The translations under genes were made by a program, and so were the position numbers. From Saccharopolyspora hordei (GTDB lineage: Bacteria; Actinomycetota; Actinomycetes; Mycobacteriales; Pseudonocardiaceae): 64,000 bases of DNA. Below the pieces are notes generated by a model. That model made no database searches. It was not told the origin of the DNA and worked only from the letters and a program-made list of their open reading frames with translations. The DNA lies in assembly GCF_013410345.1 (NCBI RefSeq), contig NZ_JACCFJ010000001.1, positions 1,240,001-1,304,000 of the forward strand, given 5' to 3'. Shown piece by piece: positions 50,392 through 58,999 of this stretch (positions within the stretch are counted from its first letter, which is position 1; every line of letters starts with the position of its first letter).

Positions 50392-51438
50392 ATGAGCGAT
50401 CGAGCGGCATTGCTGGACGGCATCGACGACGATCTGGTCCCCGCTGCGGAACGGGTGCTGGACGGCTGTGACCTCATGGCCGAGGAACTGAGGGGACGTT
50501 TTTCCATGGCTCTTGACTGTTTCCTGGTGATGGATTCCAGAGACCGCCTCATGGGAGTGTTCCGCCGGTTCTCCGGGCACGATGTGGCCGGGATGGTGGA
50601 GCTGATCGCCACGCTGCACCGCGCGCTCGCCGGGTTCGCCGAGGCGGAGAACGAGGACCCCGCGCCGCAGGCCGATCTGGTGCAGGCCCGCGACGTCGTC
50701 GAAGGCACGTGGAGCGGTGCCGGAGCCTACGCCGCGAGCAACACCTTGCTGGAACTCCAGGGCAGTTTCCAGACCGCCGCCCACGCCATGTGCCGGCTGC
50801 TCGGCGCTGCGCTCGCGGCACGTGAAGCGATCGTCATGGGGCGGGATGACCTCAAGAAGCTCGCGGAGTCGTTCCACACGGCGGCGGAGGAGTTCCGCGT
50901 TGGCGAGGGCGGCAGCGACGGTCCGAACATGTTCGTCGTGCTGGGGACGTTGTTCGTTGGCGCGGCGGTCGGGATGGTCACCGCGGGGCTGGGGACGGGC
51001 CTGGCCGCCGGTGCCGTGATCGGTGCTTTGGAGGTCACCAGCGGCGCGGCCGGCTCGATCCTCGCCGCGGAGATCACCCCAGCTCCGAGCAACGCCCCGG
51101 CCGGCAACTCAGCGGGGGAGATCATCGACTCCTTCCTCGCGGAAGCCGACCGGATCTCCGCGTCCGTGGTCGCCGCCGCCGAAGGCGTCGCGGAGAAGCT
51201 GCGTGGCGCCACGGCCGAGCTGGAGCACCGCCGCGCGGACATCCCGCCACCTCCGGACGTCAGCCCCGGGCCCGTGTTCGACCCGAGCGACTTCTGGGCC
51301 AGCGAGGTGTCCGACGACCTGGCCGACCTGGTGCGGGACCTGGAGACCGACGTGGAGGTCTCCGAGCCTGACGGGATGGGGAACGGCGGCAGCGAGATCA
51401 GCGCCCGGTTGGCCGGTGAGGAGCCGGCTGCCTCCTGA
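50392..51438 (+). CDS. T7SS substrate-like protein with glycine-zipper segment
   Basis: A 348-aa protein; ATG after GGGGAGGG. The N-terminal two-thirds is helical with a WXG-type turn (GTWSGAGAYAAS, about residues 104-115). A Gly/Ala-rich hydrophobic stretch follows at about 182-218 (FVVLGTLFVGAAVGMVTAG and onward), resembling a membrane-inserting hairpin. Helical and Pro-rich parts complete it. Unlike the other large substrate-like proteins it has no Gly/Met tail. A membrane-active effector is possible, but no toxin domain or immunity gene is recognised. Confidence 0.7.
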   Translation: MSDRAALLDGIDDDLVPAAERVLDGCDLMAEELRGRFSMALDCFLVMDSRDRLMGVFRRFSGHDVAGMVELIATLHRALAGFAEAENEDPAPQADLVQARDVVEGTWSGAGAYAASNTLLELQGSFQTAAHAMCRLLGAALAAREAIVMGRDDLKKLAESFHTAAEEFRVGEGGSDGPNMFVVLGTLFVGAAVGMVTAGLGTGLAAGAVIGALEVTSGAAGSILAAEITPAPSNAPAGNSAGEIIDSFLAEADRISASVVAAAEGVAEKLRGATAELEHRRADIPPPPDVSPGPVFDPSDFWASEVSDDLADLVRDLETDVEVSEPDGMGNGGSEISARLAGEEPAAS

Positions 51439-51450
51439 CCTCGCGCGAGG
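51439..51450. terminator. Short palindrome between convergent genes
   Basis: CCTCGCGCGAGG, a perfect 12-base palindrome in the 18-base gap between the convergent gene ends at 51438 and 51457. Confidence 0.35.
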
Positions 51451-51456
51451 ACCGGG

Positions 51457-52233
51457 TCAGGCCGTGGTGGTGCTGAGCTCGGCGGAGAGGTCCTTCGCCA
51501 GGCGCTGCATGAGGGGGATGACCTCGTCGGTCGAGATCCGGGCCATCCGCGCCTCCGGCCCGCTGATCGAGATCGCCGCGCCCGCCGGCGCCCCCGGCAC
51601 CGCCACGGCGTAGCAGCGGACGCCGACCTCCTGCTCGCCGTCGTCGAGCGCGTAGCCCTGCTCGCGGATGCGGGCCAGCTCCTCCTGCATCGCCTCGATC
51701 GAGGTGATGGTGCGCTCGGTCTGCGGGTGCATCGTCGTGCGGGACAGCAGCTGGGTGACGGCGTCCGGCGGCAGGGTGGCCATCACGGCCTTGCCGACCG
51801 CCGTGGCGTGCGCGTCGACGCGGCGCCCGACCTCGGTGAACATCCGCATCGAGTGCTGCGAGGGCACCTGCGCGACGTAGACGATCTGCTCACCGTCGAG
51901 CACCGCCATGTTGGAGGTCTCGCCGGTGGCCTCGGTGAGCTCGGCCAGGTAGGGGCGGGCCCACGAGCCGAGCGCCCGGCTCGCGGTCTCGCCGAGGCGG
52001 ATCAGCCGGGGGCCGAGCGCGTAGCGGCGGGAGGGCTGCTGCCGGGCGTAGCCGTTGCTGACCAGGGTGCGGATGATGCGGTGGATCGTCGGCAGCGGCA
52101 GGCCGGACTTCTCCGCCAGCTCGGACAGGGCGACCTCGCCGCCGGCGTCGGCCATGAGTTCCAGCAGCTCGAAGGTGCGCTCGACCGACTGCACCCCTCC
52201 GCCTTGGCTTGCCCGCTGCGGGCCAGTCGTCAT
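51457..52233 (-). CDS. IclR-family transcriptional regulator
   Basis: A 258-aa regulator. The winged helix-turn-helix covers about residues 15-75 (SVERTFELLELMADAGGEV; GLPLPTIHRIIRTLVSNGYA, cited as landmarks). The effector-binding domain covers about 85-250 (TGETSNMAVLDGEQIVYVAQV; HATAVGKAVMA). Such proteins near malate synthase sense glyoxylate or allantoin in other bacteria (IclR, AllR). Divergent from aceB, which is its probable target together with itself. Confidence 0.94.
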   Translation of the reverse strand: MTTGPQRASQGGGVQSVERTFELLELMADAGGEVALSELAEKSGLPLPTIHRIIRTLVSNGYARQQPSRRYALGPRLIRLGETASRALGSWARPYLAELTEATGETSNMAVLDGEQIVYVAQVPSQHSMRMFTEVGRRVDAHATAVGKAVMATLPPDAVTQLLSRTTMHPQTERTITSIEAMQEELARIREQGYALDDGEQEVGVRCYAVAVPGAPAGAAISISGPEARMARISTDEVIPLMQRLAKDLSAELSTTTA

Positions 52234-52318
52234 CGCGAAAACTCCCTCTCCGCCCTTCGGCCTGGGCTGGAGTCTAGTCCGTGGTGGGTGCCCCAGCTCA
52301 TGTTGCTTCGAACGCTAT

Positions 52319-52350
52319 ATGGAAACTAACATCCACGATGCAGAAAACAT
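52319..52350. promoter_or_regulatory. A+T-rich candidate operator upstream of aceB
   Basis: ATGGAAACTAACAT (52319-52332) and ATGCAGAAAACAT (52338-52350) are two similar boxes bounded by ATG and ACAT, in an island of low GC between the IclR gene and malate synthase. They are candidate binding sites for the adjacent IclR regulator. Confidence 0.4.
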
Positions 52351-52474
52351 GACGGATGTACCGCTAGCGGGAACGGCCGCCGCGCCAGCCTCAGGTGCGC
52401 GACAGCCCGCCACGCGGCAAGGTGAGCCATCAGCCACCGTCTGGAACCCGGCAGCAGGAAGAGGTGGACCCCGC

Positions 52475-54064
52475 ATGTCCGAGAAGGCAGCAGGCGTGCA
52501 GGTGCTCGGCGGTCCCGTCGAGCGCGGTGACGAGATCCTCACCGAGGAGGCGCTCGCGTTCGTGGCCGGCCTGCAGCGCGCCTTCGGCGCCCGGCGTGAC
52601 GAGCTGCTCGAACGCCGCAAGCAGCGCCGCGCGGAAGCCGCCGCCAAGGGGCGGCTGGACTTCCTCGAGGAGACCAAGCACATCCGCGAGGGCGACTGGA
52701 AGGTGGCCGAGCCGCCGGCCGACATCGCCGACCGCCGCGTGGAGATCACCGGCCCGACCGACCGCAAGATGGCGATCAACGCGCTGAACTCCGGCGCCAA
52801 GGTCTGGCTGGCCGACCTCGAGGACGCCAACACCCCGCACTGGCACAACGTGGTCTCCGGCCAGGTCAACCTCTACGACCTGGTCCGCAAGCAGATCGAG
52901 CTGACCACCCCGAAGAAGACCTACAAGCTGCGTGACGACATCCAGCACGCCGTGCCGCTGGTGCGCCCGCGCGGCTGGCACTTCGACGAGAAGCACATCC
53001 TGGTCGACGGCAAGCCGGTGGTCGCCGCCTTCGTCGACTTCGGCCTGCACTTCTTCCACAACGCCAAGGAGCTGATCAGCCGCGGCAGCGGGCCGTACTT
53101 CTACCTGCCGAAGATGGAGAGCCACCTCGAGGCCCGGCTCTGGAACGACGTCTTCACCCACGCGCAGAAGGAGCTCGGCATCCCGCACGGCACGATCCGC
53201 GCCACCGTGCTGATCGAGACCTTCCCGGCCGCGTTCGAGATGGAGGAGATCCTCTACGAGCTGCGCGACCACTCCGCGGGGCTCAACGCGGGTCGCTGGG
53301 ACTACCTGTTCAGCGTCATCAAGACCTTCCGCGACTCCGACAAGTACATCCTGCCGGACCGCAACTCGGTGACCATGACCGCGCCGTTCATGCGCGCCTA
53401 CACCGAGCTGCTGGTGCGCACCTGCCACAAGCGCGGTGCGTTCGCCATCGGCGGCATGGCCGCGTTCATCCCGACCAAAGACCCGGCCACCAACGAGAAG
53501 GCGATGGCCAAGGTCCACGAGGACAAGAAGCGCGAGGCCGGCGACGGCTTCGACGGCTCCTGGGTCGCCCACCCCGGCCTGGTGCCGATCTGCTTCGAGG
53601 AGTTCGACGCGGTGCTGGGCGACAAGCCCAACCAGATCGACCGCACCCGCGACGACGTCCAGGTGACCGCCGACCAGCTGCTCGCGGTCTCCGAGACCCC
53701 CGGTGAGAAGACCATCGAGGGCCTGCGCGGCGCCGTCGACGTGGGTGTCCGCTACATCGTGTCCTGGCTGGGCGGCAACGGTGCGGCGGCGATCCACAAC
53801 CTGATGGAGGACGCCGCGACCGCGGAGATCTCCCGGTCGCAGATCTGGCAGTGGCTGCACAACGACGTGGTGCTGGCCAGCGGCGAGCGGGTCACCGCCG
53901 ACCTCGTGCGCGAGGTGCTGGCCGACACCGAGAAGCAGCTGCGGGCCGAGGAGGGCTTCCCGGTCGAGCACCTGAGCCGGGCGGTCGAGCTGTTCGAGCA
54001 GGTCGCGGTGGCCGACGAGTTCGTCGACTTCCTGACGCTGCCGGCCTACGAGCAGATCGACTGA
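52475..54064 (+). CDS. aceB: Malate synthase A
   Basis: Condenses glyoxylate with acetyl-CoA to malate, 529 aa, matching the A-type family length. The signature RDHSAGLNAGRWDYLF is present, together with WLADLEDANTP, ATVLIETFPAAFEMEEIL and GAFAIGGMAAFIPT. The ATG at 52475 has GGAAGAGGTGG upstream. Isocitrate lyase is not in the window, so its glyoxylate may come from ureide breakdown; this agrees with the urate genes further right and the IclR neighbour, but is inferred. Confidence 0.98.
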   Translation: MSEKAAGVQVLGGPVERGDEILTEEALAFVAGLQRAFGARRDELLERRKQRRAEAAAKGRLDFLEETKHIREGDWKVAEPPADIADRRVEITGPTDRKMAINALNSGAKVWLADLEDANTPHWHNVVSGQVNLYDLVRKQIELTTPKKTYKLRDDIQHAVPLVRPRGWHFDEKHILVDGKPVVAAFVDFGLHFFHNAKELISRGSGPYFYLPKMESHLEARLWNDVFTHAQKELGIPHGTIRATVLIETFPAAFEMEEILYELRDHSAGLNAGRWDYLFSVIKTFRDSDKYILPDRNSVTMTAPFMRAYTELLVRTCHKRGAFAIGGMAAFIPTKDPATNEKAMAKVHEDKKREAGDGFDGSWVAHPGLVPICFEEFDAVLGDKPNQIDRTRDDVQVTADQLLAVSETPGEKTIEGLRGAVDVGVRYIVSWLGGNGAAAIHNLMEDAATAEISRSQIWQWLHNDVVLASGERVTADLVREVLADTEKQLRAEEGFPVEHLSRAVELFEQVAVADEFVDFLTLPAYEQID

Positions 54065-54100
54065 TCGCACTGCGGCGACGGGCCGCGCGCCCGAGCGGGA

Positions 54101-54136
54101 CCCCGGTGGGAGCCGGCGAGACGGCTCCCACCGGGG
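54101..54136 (+). terminator. Terminator after aceB
   Basis: Perfect 15-bp stem CCCCGGTGGGAGCCG / CGGCTCCCACCGGGG with a 6-base loop, 36 bases after the aceB stop. Confidence 0.78.
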
Positions 54137-54259
54137 TGGTCGTGCAACGTCAACGGGAATCGCGCACGTGAACCGCGCGCACGGCGCGCGGCTCCGTGGC
54201 CGTGGCTGAGCAGAGCAGCCGGGAACCCCGCCCGGTTGCCGGAACTGGAGGGAGCGCAC

Positions 54260-55513
54260 GTGGCCAGGACTTCGCTGGACCCCGCCGAGGTCACCCGCCG
54301 GCTCGCCCGGCTCTCCGCCGTGGACGAGCACATCGCCGCCACCTACCCCGGTGCGCGACCGGTGCGGCAGCCGGTGCACACCTGCTACGTGCCGGCGAAC
54401 GACGTCGACGCCGGCACGGTGCGGACGTGGGGACGCGAGGCGCTGGCCGCGCTCGACCGCGACGCCCCGAAGCCCGAGGACCTCGCCGAGGTCCTCGGCC
54501 TGGACGCCGACATCGCCCGCGCCGTGCACCCGCGGGTGCGGGCGAAGCTGCAGGACTCCCCGGTCGAGGACCTGCGCATCGACTTCGAGGACGGCTACGG
54601 CCGCCCGGGCGACGAGGCCGAGGACGCCGACGCCGAGCGCACCGCCGGGGTGGTCGCCGGCTGGCTGCGCGAGGGCACCGCACCGGCGCACGTCGGGCTG
54701 CGGGTGAAGTCCTTCGACACCCCGGAGCTGCGCGCCCGGTCGGTGCGCACCCTCGACGTCTTCCTCACCGCGCTGCTGCGCGAGCACGGCGGCCTGCCCG
54801 ACGGGTTCCTGCTGACCTTCCCGAAGGTCGTCGACGTCGCGCAGGTCGAGGTGTTCGTGGAGCTGCTGGGGCTGCTCGAGCAGCAGCTGGGCCTGCCGGA
54901 GCAGGCGCTGGGCTTCGAGATCCAGGTGGAGACCACCCAGTCCATCGTGGACTCCGAGGGACGCCTGGCGCTGCCGCGCTTCCTGCGCGCCGGCGCCGGC
55001 CGGGTCACCGGGCTGCACTTCGGCACCTACGACTACACCGCCAGCTGCGGGCTGACCGCCGCGCACCAGCACCTCGCGCACCGCGCCTGCGACTTCGCGC
55101 GGCACGTGATGCAGGTGTCCGCGGCCGGCACCGGGGTGTTCCTCTCCGACGGGTCGACGAACGTGCTGCCGGTCGGCGACCAGGTCCATCACGGCTGGCG
55201 CACCCACCACGACCTCGTCCGGCGCTCCCTGGAGCACGGCTTCTACCAGGGCTGGGACCTGCACCCGGCGCAGCTGGTGACCCGCTACACCGCGGTGTTC
55301 GCCGCCTTCCGCGAGTCCGCTCCGGCGGAGGCGGCCCGGCTCAGGGCCTACACCTCGGCCGGCGGCGGCGCGGTCCTCGACGAGCCCGCCACGGCCCGTG
55401 CGCTGGCCGCCTCCTTCGTCCGCGCCCTCGACAACGGCGGCACCGACGCGGCCGAGGTGGCGGAGATGACCGGTCTGAGCGAGGCGGAGGTCCGTCGGCT
55501 CGGGCGGCTGTGA
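54260..55513 (+). CDS. Aldolase/citrate lyase-like protein (DUF6986)
   Basis: A 417-aa protein with the TIM-barrel features of HpcH/HpaI-type C-C lyases: DLRIDFEDGYGRPGDE with the metal-binding acidic residues, and GFEIQVETTQSIVD with a conserved Glu. GLHFGTYDYTASCG and VGDQVHHGWRTHHDLV further match the group now called DUF6986. GTG at 54260 follows GGAGGGAG. It follows malate synthase, as I recall for ureide catabolism clusters in Streptomyces, so a role in glyoxylate-related metabolism is plausible. Its exact reaction is unknown to me. Confidence 0.82.
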   Translation: MARTSLDPAEVTRRLARLSAVDEHIAATYPGARPVRQPVHTCYVPANDVDAGTVRTWGREALAALDRDAPKPEDLAEVLGLDADIARAVHPRVRAKLQDSPVEDLRIDFEDGYGRPGDEAEDADAERTAGVVAGWLREGTAPAHVGLRVKSFDTPELRARSVRTLDVFLTALLREHGGLPDGFLLTFPKVVDVAQVEVFVELLGLLEQQLGLPEQALGFEIQVETTQSIVDSEGRLALPRFLRAGAGRVTGLHFGTYDYTASCGLTAAHQHLAHRACDFARHVMQVSAAGTGVFLSDGSTNVLPVGDQVHHGWRTHHDLVRRSLEHGFYQGWDLHPAQLVTRYTAVFAAFRESAPAEAARLRAYTSAGGGAVLDEPATARALAASFVRALDNGGTDAAEVAEMTGLSEAEVRRLGRL

Positions 55514-55553
55514 TCCCCTCGACAACGGCCGGGCGCGTGTGGAACCTCGGTGC

Positions 55554-56480
55554 ATGCCCGTCCTCCACGTCGCCACGTGCCAGTTCCCGGTGAGCGCGGA
55601 CGTCCGCAGCAACGCCGACCACATCGCGCGGCAGATGCGCGAGGCCCGGCAGCGGGGCGCGGACGTGGCCCACTTCCCGGAAGGCGCGCTGTCCGGGTAC
55701 GCGGGGGTGGACTTCCGCAGCTTCGACGGGTTCGACTGGGAGCTGCTGCGCTCGGCCACGAGCGAGCTGCTGGACCTGGCCCGCGAGCTGCGGATCTGGG
55801 TCGTGCTCGGCTCCGCGCACCCGCTCACCGGGGACCACAGGCCGCACAACAGCCTCTACGTGGTCAACCCGTCCGGGGAGCTCGTCGACCGCTACGACAA
55901 GCGGTTCTGCTCCGGGCCCCCGGACGGCTCGGCGGGCGACCTCGCGCACTACAGCCCCGGCGACCACCCCAGCACCTGGGAGATCGGGGGGATCCGCTGC
56001 GGGGCGCTGATCTGCTACGACTACCGCTTCCCCGAGCTGTACCGGGAGTACCGGGAGCTGGGGGTGCAGCTGGTGTTCCACTCCTTCCACGCGGGCGGCG
56101 TCCCGGCGGAGCGGCTGGCGGCGATCGAGGCCGCGATCGGGCCGGACCTCAAGCCGCACAACCCCGCGCCGACGTTCACCTTCCCCGGCATCACGATGCC
56201 CGCCGCGATGACGGCGGCCGCCGCCAGCAACCACGTGTGGATCAGCTGCCCGAACTCCTCGGCCGCGGAGAGCCTGTGGCCGGCGTTCTTCGTGCGCGCC
56301 GACGGCGTCACCCTCGGCCGCCTGGAGCGCGGCACCGCCGGCGTGCTGGTCTGCGCGGTGGACACCGAGGCCGACCTGTACGACTCGACCGCCGCGTGGC
56401 GGGACCGGGCCCTCGCCGGTGTCCTGCACAGCGGCACGCCCGTCGACGACCCCCGCTCCCGGGACCGGACGTCGTTCTGA
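55554..56480 (+). CDS. Carbon-nitrogen hydrolase (nitrilase superfamily)
   Basis: A 308-aa amidase-type hydrolase. The Glu-Lys-Cys triad is visible: HFPEGALSGYAG (Glu43), RYDKRFCSG and ALICYDYRFPELYRE. The fold is complete. Substrate cannot be deduced; members hydrolyse amides, carbamoyl-beta-alanine and similar ureides, which would suit the metabolic theme of the region. The start is the ATG at 55554; an in-frame GTG lies 15 bases upstream. It follows the DUF6986 gene by 40 bases. Confidence 0.9.
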   Translation: MPVLHVATCQFPVSADVRSNADHIARQMREARQRGADVAHFPEGALSGYAGVDFRSFDGFDWELLRSATSELLDLARELRIWVVLGSAHPLTGDHRPHNSLYVVNPSGELVDRYDKRFCSGPPDGSAGDLAHYSPGDHPSTWEIGGIRCGALICYDYRFPELYREYRELGVQLVFHSFHAGGVPAERLAAIEAAIGPDLKPHNPAPTFTFPGITMPAAMTAAAASNHVWISCPNSSAAESLWPAFFVRADGVTLGRLERGTAGVLVCAVDTEADLYDSTAAWRDRALAGVLHSGTPVDDPRSRDRTSF

Positions 56481-56550
56481 CCCGCGCGAGGTGTGGACGA
56501 ACCGCGTTCGGTGTGAGCCAATGGCGGCGAGTCGTCTCCAGGAGCGTGAT

Positions 56551-57654
56551 ATGCGGATCAAGGGCGCGGTGTTGCAGGAGTGCGGTCGTCCGGGGCCGTG
56601 GGAGCAGTCCCAGCCGATCGCGGTCACCGAACTCGACCTCGACGAGCCCGGGCCGGGCGAACTGCTGGTGCGGCTGGAGGCCGCCGGGGTGTGCCACTCC
56701 GACCTGTCCGTTGTGGACGGCAATCGGGTGCGCCCCGTGCCGATGCTGCTCGGGCACGAGGCCTGCGGCCGGGTCGAGCGGACCGGGCCCGGCGTCAGCG
56801 ACCTCGCCGAGGGGCAGCGGGTGGTCCTGTACTTCGTGCCGCGGTGCGAGGAGTGCGACGCGTGCCGGGCAGGGGGCCGCATGCTGTGCTCGCCGGGGTG
56901 GGCCGCCAACGGGGCGGGCACGCTGCTCTCCGGCGCGCGGCGGCTGCACTGGGACGGGCAGGACGTGCACCACCACTGCGGGGTGTCCGGGTTCGCCACG
57001 CACGCGGTGGTGGACCGGCACTCGGTGGTGCCGATCGGCGACGACGTCCCCCCGGAGGTCGGCGCGCTGCTCGGCTGCGCGGTGCTGACCGGGGGCGGCG
57101 CGGTGAAGAACGCCGGCCGGCTCGCCGCGGGCGAGGACGTGACGGTCGTCGGCGTCGGCGGTGTCGGGATGGCCGCGGTGCTCGTCGCGCAGGCCTGCGG
57201 GGCCGGCAGCGTCACCGTGGTGGACCCGTTGGCGGACAAGCGGTCCCGCGGGCTGGAGCTCGGCGCGGTGCGGGCGCTGACGCCTGAGGAGGCCGTCGAG
57301 TCCGGGCACCGGACCCCGCTCGTGGTGGAGGCCAGCGGCAACGCGCGGGCGTTCGAGACCGCGGTGTCGGTGACCGCGCCGGGCGGGCGCACGGTGTCGG
57401 TCGGGTTGGCCTCGCCGGAGGCGCGCAGCAGCATCTCGCCGTTGGCGCTGGTCAGCGAGACCCGCTCGATCATCGGGTCGTTCCTGGGCTCGGGGCTGCC
57501 CGCGAACGACATCCCCGAGTACGCCGACCTGTGGCGGGCGGGGAAGCTGCCCGTGGAGCAGCTGGTGTCGGGCACCATCGAGCTGGACGACATCAACCAC
57601 GCCATGGACGAGCTCTCCGCGGGCCGGGCCATGCGCCAGGTGATCCGTTTCTGA
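56551..57654 (+). CDS. Zinc-dependent alcohol dehydrogenase family protein
   Basis: A 367-aa medium-chain dehydrogenase. The catalytic zinc ligands lie in GVCHSD and GHEACG. The structural zinc site C-x2-C-x2-C-x7-C is in RCEECDACRAGGRMLC. The nucleotide-binding motif is GVGGVGMAAV, followed by an acidic residue (VVDP) that favours NAD. It resembles class III/aryl alcohol type enzymes. ATG at 56551 with AGGAG upstream. The stop codon is followed two bases later by copy D of the 50-bp repeat. Confidence 0.93.
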   Translation: MRIKGAVLQECGRPGPWEQSQPIAVTELDLDEPGPGELLVRLEAAGVCHSDLSVVDGNRVRPVPMLLGHEACGRVERTGPGVSDLAEGQRVVLYFVPRCEECDACRAGGRMLCSPGWAANGAGTLLSGARRLHWDGQDVHHHCGVSGFATHAVVDRHSVVPIGDDVPPEVGALLGCAVLTGGGAVKNAGRLAAGEDVTVVGVGGVGMAAVLVAQACGAGSVTVVDPLADKRSRGLELGAVRALTPEEAVESGHRTPLVVEASGNARAFETAVSVTAPGGRTVSVGLASPEARSSISPLALVSETRSIIGSFLGSGLPANDIPEYADLWRAGKLPVEQLVSGTIELDDINHAMDELSAGRAMRQVIRF

Positions 57655-57656
57655 GG

Positions 57657-57706
57657 GGGTCGTGAGTGCGCGGACCGGCTCCAGCCGGTTCCCGCACTCA
57701 CGACCG
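57657..57706. repeat. 50-bp palindromic repeat, copy D
   Basis: Fourth copy of the element, 36 kb from copies A-C. The left arm GGGTCGTGAGTG pairs with CACTCACGACCG (one mismatch at the end). The inner part reads ACCGGCTCCAGCCGGT, a hairpin with compensating changes relative to copies A-C. It begins two bases after the dehydrogenase stop. Confidence 0.85.
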
Positions 57707-57735
57707 TCCGTGGCCGGAGCGACCTCGGGAGGGTC

Positions 57736-58071
57736 ATGACCGACGACGACAAGGCCGACGTCCTCGCCACGCTCGCCGACCGGCTGGGCGAGCACCAGGT
57801 CTTCGGCGAGCCGGTGCAGCAGGGCAGCACCACGCTGGTGCCGGTGGCGAACGTCCGCCTCGGCGGGGGACGCGGCCGGGGTGACGTGGGCCGCGGTGTC
57901 GGGGTGGTGGCGCGCCCGGCCGGTGCCTTCTCGGTCTCGGCGGACGGCACGGTGGCCTGGCACCCGGCGGTCAACGTGAACCGCATCGTGTGGGGCGGTC
58001 AGCTCGCCCTGGCCGCGGTGCTGATCACCGTCGCGATCGCCTTCCGCCGCACGCGCCGAGCACCGCGCTAG
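57736..58071 (+). CDS. GerW (YtfJ)-like protein with C-terminal membrane span
   Basis: A 111-aa protein. The N-terminal 75 residues match the GerW/YtfJ sporulation-associated family: VFGEPVQQGSTTLVPVANVRLGG, a Gly-rich loop, and GVGVVARPAGAFSV. A hydrophobic segment at about 85-103 (IVWGGQLALAAVLITVAIAF) followed by Arg-rich residues adds a membrane anchor. In Bacillus the family affects spore germination; its role in actinobacteria is unclear. The stop shares a CTAG with the stop of the convergent kinase gene. Confidence 0.8.
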   Translation: MTDDDKADVLATLADRLGEHQVFGEPVQQGSTTLVPVANVRLGGGRGRGDVGRGVGVVARPAGAFSVSADGTVAWHPAVNVNRIVWGGQLALAAVLITVAIAFRRTRRAPR

Positions 58072-58982
58072 GACGTCGCGGTGCGGGGGTCGACGCCGGA
58101 CCAGCTGACCAGCTCGGCGGCCACCTCCGCCACCGTCGGCCGGGACTCCGGGTCCGGGGTGAGGCAGGCGTCGACGGTGCGGCACAGCGCCTCGGGCAGG
58201 GAGGCGTCCTGGGTGTGCAGCGGATCCGGGACCTGGTCGAGCTGCGGGTAGTAGCGGGTGCCGCCGCTGCTGCGCGCCCGGTGCGAGACGTGCGCCCACG
58301 GCGTGGTCCCGGACAGCGCCTCGTACAGCGTCACGCCCAGGCCCCAGGTGTCGGCCGTGGGAGTCATCTGCCCGCCCGCGGCCTGCTCCGGCGAGAGGTA
58401 GTCGAACGTGCCGGCCGAGCTGCGCTCGCCGATCCGGCAGCTCAGGCTGAGGTCGAGCAGCACGGCGCGGCCGCCCACCTCGACGATGTTGGACGGCTTG
58501 ACGTCCAGGTGCACCCAGCCGCGGCGGTGCAGGTAGCTCAGCACCGAGCACAGCTGGATGCCCAGCACCGCCACGTCCACCGGCGGCAGGACGCCGTGCT
58601 CGTCGATCAGGTAGCTCAGCGTGTGCCCGGGCAGCGTCTCGGTGATCACCGCGGGACGCGCGGGCGGCACGGTCTGCACGATCTCGTAGCCGCGCACCAG
58701 GTGCGGGTGGGTGAACTGGGTCAGCAGCACGCCCTCGTTGCGCAACCAGGCCACCGCGCGAGCGTCCTCGGCGCGTTCCGGGCGGAGCGTCTTGGCGATG
58801 CACCGGCAGGACCGGTCCTCGCTCCAGACGTCGTAGGTGTCGAGCCGGTTGCCCCGGCGCATGTGGTCGACGACCTCGTACCCGGGCGCGAGGACGTCAC
58901 CCGGCGCGAGCGGGGCGTCTCCCGGGCCCCAGTCCTCCTCCGGTTCGCCGTAGTAGTACGAGCTCAACGAGTCGATCAACAC
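58068..58982 (-). CDS. Serine/threonine protein kinase
   Basis: A 304-aa soluble kinase from a GTG at 58982. Key residues: Lys64 in CIAKTL, Glu83, catalytic loop HLDVKPSN (Asp160, Asn165), and DLS in place of DFG (Asp177). The activation segment ends SPEQ, and DTWGLGVTLYEALSG follows. The Gly-rich loop is poor (HMRRGNRLDTYDVW), so activity may be modest. There is no membrane span or PASTA domain. Its start is 17 bases after a Ser/Arg/His-rich small gene with no separate ribosome binding site, so translation is probably coupled to that gene. Confidence 0.85.
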   Translation of the reverse strand: MLIDSLSSYYYGEPEEDWGPGDAPLAPGDVLAPGYEVVDHMRRGNRLDTYDVWSEDRSCRCIAKTLRPERAEDARAVAWLRNEGVLLTQFTHPHLVRGYEIVQTVPPARPAVITETLPGHTLSYLIDEHGVLPPVDVAVLGIQLCSVLSYLHRRGWVHLDVKPSNIVEVGGRAVLLDLSLSCRIGERSSAGTFDYLSPEQAAGGQMTPTADTWGLGVTLYEALSGTTPWAHVSHRARSSGGTRYYPQLDQVPDPLHTQDASLPEALCRTVDACLTPDPESRPTVAEVAAELVSWSGVDPRTATS

Positions 58983-58999
58983 CGCGCTGCGCCGTGCGG

